This document shows, in pieces, positions 15,032-19,303 of a DNA stretch of 19,303 nucleotides. Positions within the stretch are counted from its first letter, which is position 1. Every line of letters starts with the position of its first letter. Source of the DNA: Arthrobacter sp. Its GTDB lineage: Bacteria; Actinomycetota; Actinomycetes; Actinomycetales; Micrococcaceae. The notes under the pieces are model-generated. The model had not been told where the DNA came from. It saw only the letters and a list, made by a program, of their open reading frames with translations, and did no database searches. Where the stretch lies: assembly GCA_018260285.1 (NCBI GenBank), contig JAGLBH010000015.1:1-19303 (forward strand), given 5' to 3'. The translations under genes and the position numbers were made by a program.

Positions 15032-15046
15032 CTGAGGAGTCCTCAG
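15032..15046. repeat. 15-bp palindrome over the sigma factor stop codon
   Basis: CTGAGGAGTCCTCAG is symmetric: CTGAGG and CCTCAG can form a 6-bp stem with a 3-base loop. It overlaps the TGA at 15045-15043 of the leftward sigma factor gene. It may act as a terminator or pause site, but no U-tract follows. Confidence 0.5.
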
Positions 15047-16917
15047 AGTGCGCCGACGAGGGGCGGCTCCTGCAGGACCGGCGGAATCACGGTGGAATCC
15101 GGGGCCGGCGTGGCCTCCCCCGTGGTCCAGCTCGCTCCAGGAGTCGGCGTGGCGGACGAGCTCGGCACAAGGATCGTGATGCTCGGCCACGGGATGGGCG
15201 ACGACGTGCCTGTGGGCTGAGGCTGCGGGATAGTCGGGGTGCCGGATGGTGCGGGGAGCACAGGCGTACCGGATGGCGTGGGCAGCGGGACCGCAGAGGA
15301 CGACGGCGCGGGCAGAACCGGCGAGGCGCTGGGCGCCGTGGGGGATGGCGAAGGAGGCGAGGGCACAGCTGAGGTCGAGGGAGCAGCTGAGCTCGGGGCC
15401 GCCGTCGGAGTGGGGACCTTTGTCGGCGTGGGAGCCGCCGAAGCGGCGGGGGCAGGCGCCGAACTCGTGGGAACAGGCACAGGGCTCGAGGGACCAGGCA
15501 AAACCGGTGACGCAGACGAGCTCGGGGCTACGGGTTCCGCCGAGCTGGAGAGCCGGGGCAGGAGGGGGCCGTCAGTCGCAGGCGCGGGCGAGGCAGACGG
15601 CTGCAGCGACGACGAGGGCCCAGGGGTCTGAGCAGGCCGCGTGAAGGCAGCGGCGGCGTCCGGCATTTTCTCCGGGGCCACGAGCGCCGCCGAGGGAGCC
15701 TCCGGCTGCGCAGCGGCGGCCTGCTCGGAGCGCACAGCCTGCGGCACATCCGCTGCCCCCGACGGCTGAGAGGCCTGCTGCGTCGGGGCGGCCTTCTGCG
15801 AGGGCACCGAGGCGCTCGGCTGCCCTGCCCCCGCGCTCGGAGCGGGCACGGAGGACGCCGAAGAGCCCGAGGCACTGACGACATCAGTGGGGGAAGGCTG
15901 GCTCTGAACGCCGGCGATCACAGCAGCCGCAGCCGCCACCGCCGCGATCGATGCGGCAGCCGCCCCCACAGGAGAGCGCAGAGCCCTGTACCAGGGCTGA
16001 GACGCCCCGGAGTCAGCCCCGGGAGCGGGAGCGAGGGCCGGAGCAGGAGCAGCTGCAGGAGCGGACGCCGCAGCTGACTCGGCCACAGGGGCCGCCGCCG
16101 TCGTGCCTGCGGCCCCGAGCAGAGCCATCGGGGCGAAGGAGGCAGCCACACCGATGTAGAGAGGAAGGACGACCGAGCGCATGCTGGCTCCGACGTCGCT
16201 CAGGTGGCGGACCATTCCGGAGCAGCGGTCGCAGCTCTCAAGGTGCCGGGAGACCCGTGCTGAGTTCCGCTCCCCCAGCCCCTGCCGGACATAGGCGCCG
16301 AGAAGCGGGGCGATGGGCTCGCACTGGTCGCCCTCGGTGAAGACGATGTGGTTCTGCAGATAGGCGCTCCGCAGGCCCTCCCGCGCGCGCAGGAGCAGAG
16401 CGGAGACGCCGTTGGGAGACAGTCCCAGGAAGGGGGCGATGGCGGCAGGGCGCAGGCCGTCCACCTCGGAATACCAGAGAACCGCCTGCCAGCGCTCGGG
16501 CAGGGAGACGAAGGCCTTGGAGACCACAGTGGACTCGAAGGCGGCCATGACAGGGTCCACGTACCGCTGACTCGGATCCTCGAAGAGGTCCGGCTCATCG
16601 GTGAGCACGTCCCGGTGAGAGCGGTCGATGTGCGCGTAGGCCAGACGGGACACGGCCGTGCAGGTGTAGGCCCGGAAGAAGGCGTCCGGGCCGCGACCCT
16701 CCTTGATGAGCTCGAAGACCTTGGCGAAGGCCTCGCTCGTCAGGTCATCGGCCTCCGAGGCGCTCCGCACATGGCGCATGGCCACAGCGCGCACGGCTCC
16801 CCTGTGCCGCCGGAACAGCTCCGCAAAGGACTCCGAGTCTCCCGTGCGCGAGGCGGCGATGAGATCTGCGTCGGCTGCGGACGCGAAACGAGACGTCTCC
16901 TCCACGGTGTTCGTCAC
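15043..16917 (-). CDS. ECF-like sigma factor fused to anti-sigma zinc motif, membrane segment(s) and long Pro/Ser/Ala tail
   Basis: This 624-residue protein has sigma region 2 at about 28-95 (SFAELFRRHRGAVRAVAMRH, SEADDLTSEAFAKVFELI) and sigma region 4 at about 134-190 (LPERWQAVLWYSEVDGLRPA, APFLGLSPNGVSALLLRARE). A ZAS-type H-x3-C-x2-C motif follows (H225, C229, C232), as used by anti-sigma factors to bind sigma. Hydrophobic segments lie at about 249-270 and 316-337. Residues 338-624 are Pro/Ser/Ala/Thr-rich with repeated PxLPxPS-like units and no obvious fold. It is thus a sigma factor carrying its own anti-sigma-like module and membrane anchor. The GTG start at 16917 has a GGGAG Shine-Dalgarno. 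It follows the reductase gene by 45 bases. Whether one or both hydrophobic segments cross the membrane decides where the tail lies; this is unresolved. Confidence 0.87.
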   Translation of the reverse strand: MTNTVEETSRFASAADADLIAASRTGDSESFAELFRRHRGAVRAVAMRHVRSASEADDLTSEAFAKVFELIKEGRGPDAFFRAYTCTAVSRLAYAHIDRSHRDVLTDEPDLFEDPSQRYVDPVMAAFESTVVSKAFVSLPERWQAVLWYSEVDGLRPAAIAPFLGLSPNGVSALLLRAREGLRSAYLQNHIVFTEGDQCEPIAPLLGAYVRQGLGERNSARVSRHLESCDRCSGMVRHLSDVGASMRSVVLPLYIGVAASFAPMALLGAAGTTAAAPVAESAAASAPAAAPAPALAPAPGADSGASQPWYRALRSPVGAAAASIAAVAAAAAVIAGVQSQPSPTDVVSASGSSASSVPAPSAGAGQPSASVPSQKAAPTQQASQPSGAADVPQAVRSEQAAAAQPEAPSAALVAPEKMPDAAAAFTRPAQTPGPSSSLQPSASPAPATDGPLLPRLSSSAEPVAPSSSASPVLPGPSSPVPVPTSSAPAPAASAAPTPTKVPTPTAAPSSAAPSTSAVPSPPSPSPTAPSASPVLPAPSSSAVPLPTPSGTPVLPAPSGTPTIPQPQPTGTSSPIPWPSITILVPSSSATPTPGASWTTGEATPAPDSTVIPPVLQEPPLVGAL

Positions 16918-16962
16918 GATTCGGCTCCCAAAAAATATCTGAACGGCACTAGGTGTCTTATA

Positions 16963-18375
16963 CTACGACGCTTCGCCTCGGGAGATCTCCACCATCTCCT
17001 GGCGGTCCACGACCTTGACGCGCTCCCGCTCCACCGGCCATTCGCCCGTCTGGCCCAGCGACTTCTCGTGGGCGTCCAGCGCGAGCCAGCCCTCCCACGT
17101 GGTGTAGCTGATGCCCTTGGCCTCAAGCGCCTCCACAATGGCCTCCGGCTCGGGCTGGGCTGCGGTGTAGAGGGCGTCGGCGTCGTCGAGAAGCATGGCG
17201 ACCGTCTCGGAGGCGTCCGACTTCGTGTGGCCGATGAGACCCACCGGGCCGCGCTTGATCCAGCCCGTGGCGTAGACGCCGGGAACCGGCTCGCCCGTGA
17301 GGCCCAGGACGTGGCCGCCGTCGTTGGGAAGCACGCCGCGCTGGGAGTCGAACTCCAGGCCCGGGAGCTCGGAGCCGAAGTAGCCCACCGCCCGGTAGAC
17401 CGCCTGGACGGGGAACTCCACGACCTCGCCCGTGCCGCGCACATTGCCCGTGCCGTCCAGCTCCTGGCGCTCGAAGGACATGCCGCGCACGGCCCCGTCC
17501 TCGTCCGTGAGGATCTCCTTCGGGCTGTGGAGGAAGTGCAGGTGGAGACGGCGGGAGGCCGACATCGTGCGGTCCTCCTGCTCCACGAGCCAGTTGGTGA
17601 GGGTGTTGACCATGGTCTTCACCTGGTTGTTCGTGCGAATGGCCTCGTCCGAGGCCTCGTCGAACTCGAAGTCCTCCTCGTAGAGGACGATGTCCACGTC
17701 CCGGGAGTGGGAGAGCTCGCGCAGCTCGAGCGGGGTGAACTTCACCTGGGCCGGTCCGCGGCGGCCGAAGACGTGGACGTCCGTCACCTGGGAGGACTTG
17801 AGCCCCTGGTAGACGTTGTCCGGGATCTCCGTGACGAGCAGATCGTCCGCATGCTTGGAGAGCACGCGCGCGATGTCCAGGGCCACATTGCCGTTGCCGA
17901 TGACGGCCACCTGCTGCGCGGAGAGGTCCCACGTGCGGGGCACGTCCGGGTGCCCGTCGTACCAGGAGACGAAGTCCGCGCCGCCGAAGCTGCCCTGCGC
18001 GTCGATGCCCGGAATGCTCAGGTCCGCGTCCTTGACAGCGCCCGTGGCGAAGATGACCGCGTCGTAGTAGGTCTTGAGGAAGTCCAGGTCCACGTCCGCG
18101 CCGAAGTCCACATTGCCGAAGAAGCGGATCTCCCCGCGCTCGAGCACCTTGTGGAGCGCGTTGACGATCCCCTTGATGCGGGGGTGGTCCGGGGCCACGC
18201 CGTAGCGGATGAGCCCCCACGGGGCCGGGTAGCGGTCGAAGAGGTCGATCGCCACCGGGCGCTCCCCCGAGGAGACCGGCCCCGACTTCAGCAGCAGATC
18301 AGCCGCATAGACCCCCGCGGGGCCTGCCCCCACAATGGCGACGCGCAGCGGGCGGGGAGCAGCAGACTCAGACAC
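16963..18375 (-). CDS. fprA: FprA-type NADPH-ferredoxin reductase
   Basis: This 470-residue flavoenzyme moves electrons between NADPH and ferredoxin or similar iron-sulfur carriers in the cytoplasm. The FAD-binding GAGPAG is at 16-21, with RYPAPWGLIRYGVAPDH (48-64) typical of adrenodoxin-reductase-like FprA. ATG is at 110-112, the NADPH motif GNGNVALD at 160-167, and GRRGPAQ at 204-210 recognises the phosphate of NADPH. Near the C-terminus GWIKRGPVGLIGHTKSDA is the conserved FAD region. The GTG start at 18375 has a GAGG Shine-Dalgarno. It is the first gene of a leftward pair with the sigma factor and diverges from the RarD gene. Confidence 0.95.
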   Translation of the reverse strand: MSESAAPRPLRVAIVGAGPAGVYAADLLLKSGPVSSGERPVAIDLFDRYPAPWGLIRYGVAPDHPRIKGIVNALHKVLERGEIRFFGNVDFGADVDLDFLKTYYDAVIFATGAVKDADLSIPGIDAQGSFGGADFVSWYDGHPDVPRTWDLSAQQVAVIGNGNVALDIARVLSKHADDLLVTEIPDNVYQGLKSSQVTDVHVFGRRGPAQVKFTPLELRELSHSRDVDIVLYEEDFEFDEASDEAIRTNNQVKTMVNTLTNWLVEQEDRTMSASRRLHLHFLHSPKEILTDEDGAVRGMSFERQELDGTGNVRGTGEVVEFPVQAVYRAVGYFGSELPGLEFDSQRGVLPNDGGHVLGLTGEPVPGVYATGWIKRGPVGLIGHTKSDASETVAMLLDDADALYTAAQPEPEAIVEALEAKGISYTTWEGWLALDAHEKSLGQTGEWPVERERVKVVDRQEMVEISRGEAS

Positions 18376-18425
18376 GGGAATACCTCAGCGATCTACGATG
18401 TTTGTCAGCAGGACAGTGAAACGAC

Positions 18426-18454
18426 ATTCTATCGACCCAAGCTGGGCACGTGCC
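18426..18454. promoter_or_regulatory. Palindrome and weak promoter signals in the fprA-rarD divergent gap
   Basis: The 127-base gap holds GGCACGTGCC (18445-18454), a perfect 10-bp palindrome. On the minus strand a -10-like TAGAAT (18431-18426) could serve fprA, leaving a leader of about 45 bases. No convincing -35 is seen. Confidence 0.25.
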
Positions 18455-18502
18455 GAATCGAGTTTCTCCCGCCGCCTGCTCCCCGCCCGAGGAAGACCCG
18501 CC

Positions 18503-19303
18503 GTGCCGCCAGCCGAGACCACACCCGCCCCCGCCAGCCGGGGCCTCGCCTACGGCGTCTCCGCCTACCTCCTCTGGGGATTCCTGCCGCTCTACTTCAC
18601 CCTCCTCTCCCCCGCGCAGGGGGCGGAGGTCGTGGCCGCGCGCATCCTCTTCTCCCTGGTTTTCTGCGGGATCCTCGTGACTCTGCTTCGGGGGTGGAAA
18701 GACGTGCGCTTCATTCTCGACGACGCCCGCAGCCTCCGGAGCCTCGCCGGGGCGAGTCTGCTCATCGCGGCGAACTGGCTCATCTACGTGTACGCGGTCA
18801 TGAGCCACCACTCCCTCGAGGCAGCGCTGGGCTACTTCATCAACCCCATCATCCCGGTGCTCCTGGGGGTCGTCTTTCTTCACGAACGGCTGCGCCCGGC
18901 CCAGTGGGCGGCGATCGGCCTGGGCTGCCTCGCCGTCGTCGTCCTGACAGTCGGGTACGGGAGGCTTCCGCTCATCTCCCTGGGGCTCGCGTTCAGCTTC
19001 GGGTTCTACGGGTTCCTCAAGAACGGGCTGCGGAAGGGCACGGGCGCGGTGGCGTCCCTCACCGTGGAGACGGCCTGCCTCGCGCCGCTGGCCCTCCTCG
19101 GGCTCGTGCTGCCGATGCTCGGCGTCGGAACGGGGGTCCTCGGGCAGCCGACGCTCCTCACCTCGGGCGCAGCGCACTTCTGGCTCATGGCGGCCAGCGG
19201 GATCATCACGGCAGTGCCGCTCATCCTCTTCGGGGCGGCGGCGTCCCGGCTGCCGCTCAGCACGATCGGCATGCTCCAGTACATCGCCCCCGTGCTGCAG
19301 TTC
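18503..19303 (+). CDS. rarD: RarD-type EamA/DMT-family transporter (C-terminus beyond window)
   Basis: The frame from the GTG at 18503 stays open for 267 codons to the window edge; the full family length is about 300. A Shine-Dalgarno GAGGAAG (18489-18495) precedes it by 7 bases. The protein begins with a short hydrophilic stretch, then GLAYGVSAYLLWGFLPLYFTL. The later AANWLIYVYAV and SLEAALGYFINPIIPVLLG are highly characteristic of RarD, a ten-helix member of the drug/metabolite transporter superfamily. The substrate is not established; the old link to chloramphenicol sensitivity is from Pseudomonas. It diverges from fprA. Confidence 0.92.
   Translation, partial: MPPAETTPAPASRGLAYGVSAYLLWGFLPLYFTLLSPAQGAEVVAARILFSLVFCGILVTLLRGWKDVRFILDDARSLRSLAGASLLIAANWLIYVYAVMSHHSLEAALGYFINPIIPVLLGVVFLHERLRPAQWAAIGLGCLAVVVLTVGYGRLPLISLGLAFSFGFYGFLKNGLRKGTGAVASLTVETACLAPLALLGLVLPMLGVGTGVLGQPTLLTSGAAHFWLMAASGIITAVPLILFGAAASRLPLSTIGMLQYIAPVLQF

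Overview
The window is GC-rich with strong G/C third-codon preference and has protein types typical of a high-GC Gram-positive (Actinobacteria, probably order Micrococcales and perhaps Micrococcaceae; this taxonomic call is inferred from the proteins, not searched). No rRNA, tRNA or CRISPR array was seen. Most of the window is chromosomal housekeeping and stress biology centred on iron, heme and redox, with one insertion sequence at the left edge.

Layout: (1) 1-993, a truncated IS30-family insertion sequence whose transposase reads leftward out of the window; next to it are a 16-bp tandem duplication and a short gene-poor stretch. (2) 1241-4529, a leftward efeU-efeO-efeB ferrous/ferric iron uptake operon (FTR1-type permease, cupredoxin-M75 lipoprotein, Tat-exported DyP heme peroxidase). 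Its promoter appears to be overlapped by a DtxR/IdeR-type iron box. (3) 4923-10792, a rightward four-gene peptide-type ABC transporter operon (two permeases, a fused double ATPase, a lipoprotein binding protein) with tightly coupled genes, a perfect dyad just upstream and a long hairpin at the end. (4) 10793-11160, an intergenic region holding that terminator, a 20-bp tandem duplication, a 17-bp inverted repeat and the terminator of the next gene. (5) 11161-11934, a leftward DJ-1/PfpI (Hsp31-like) protein gene with an unusual charged C-terminal tail. It is divergent from (6) 12069-14048, a Fur-family regulator and monofunctional catalase operon, with a candidate Fur-type operator and a strong terminator. 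(7) 14209-14895, a leftward TetR-type regulator. (8) 15043-18375, a leftward pair: an FprA-type NADPH-ferredoxin reductase followed by an ECF-like sigma factor that carries, in the same chain, an anti-sigma-type zinc motif, one or two membrane helices and a nearly 290-residue Pro/Ser/Ala-rich tail. (9) 18503-end, a rightward RarD/EamA-family transporter, cut by the window edge.

Functionally, efeUOB brings in iron when it is scarce, and catalase with its Fur-type regulator and the Hsp31-like protein deal with peroxide and carbonyl stress. FprA feeds electrons to ferredoxins. The most unusual object is the sigma factor fused to anti-sigma-like and membrane parts: as read, it would be a one-protein, membrane-tethered transcription switch. 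Such architectures are known for a few actinobacterial ECF groups, so it is unusual rather than proven new.
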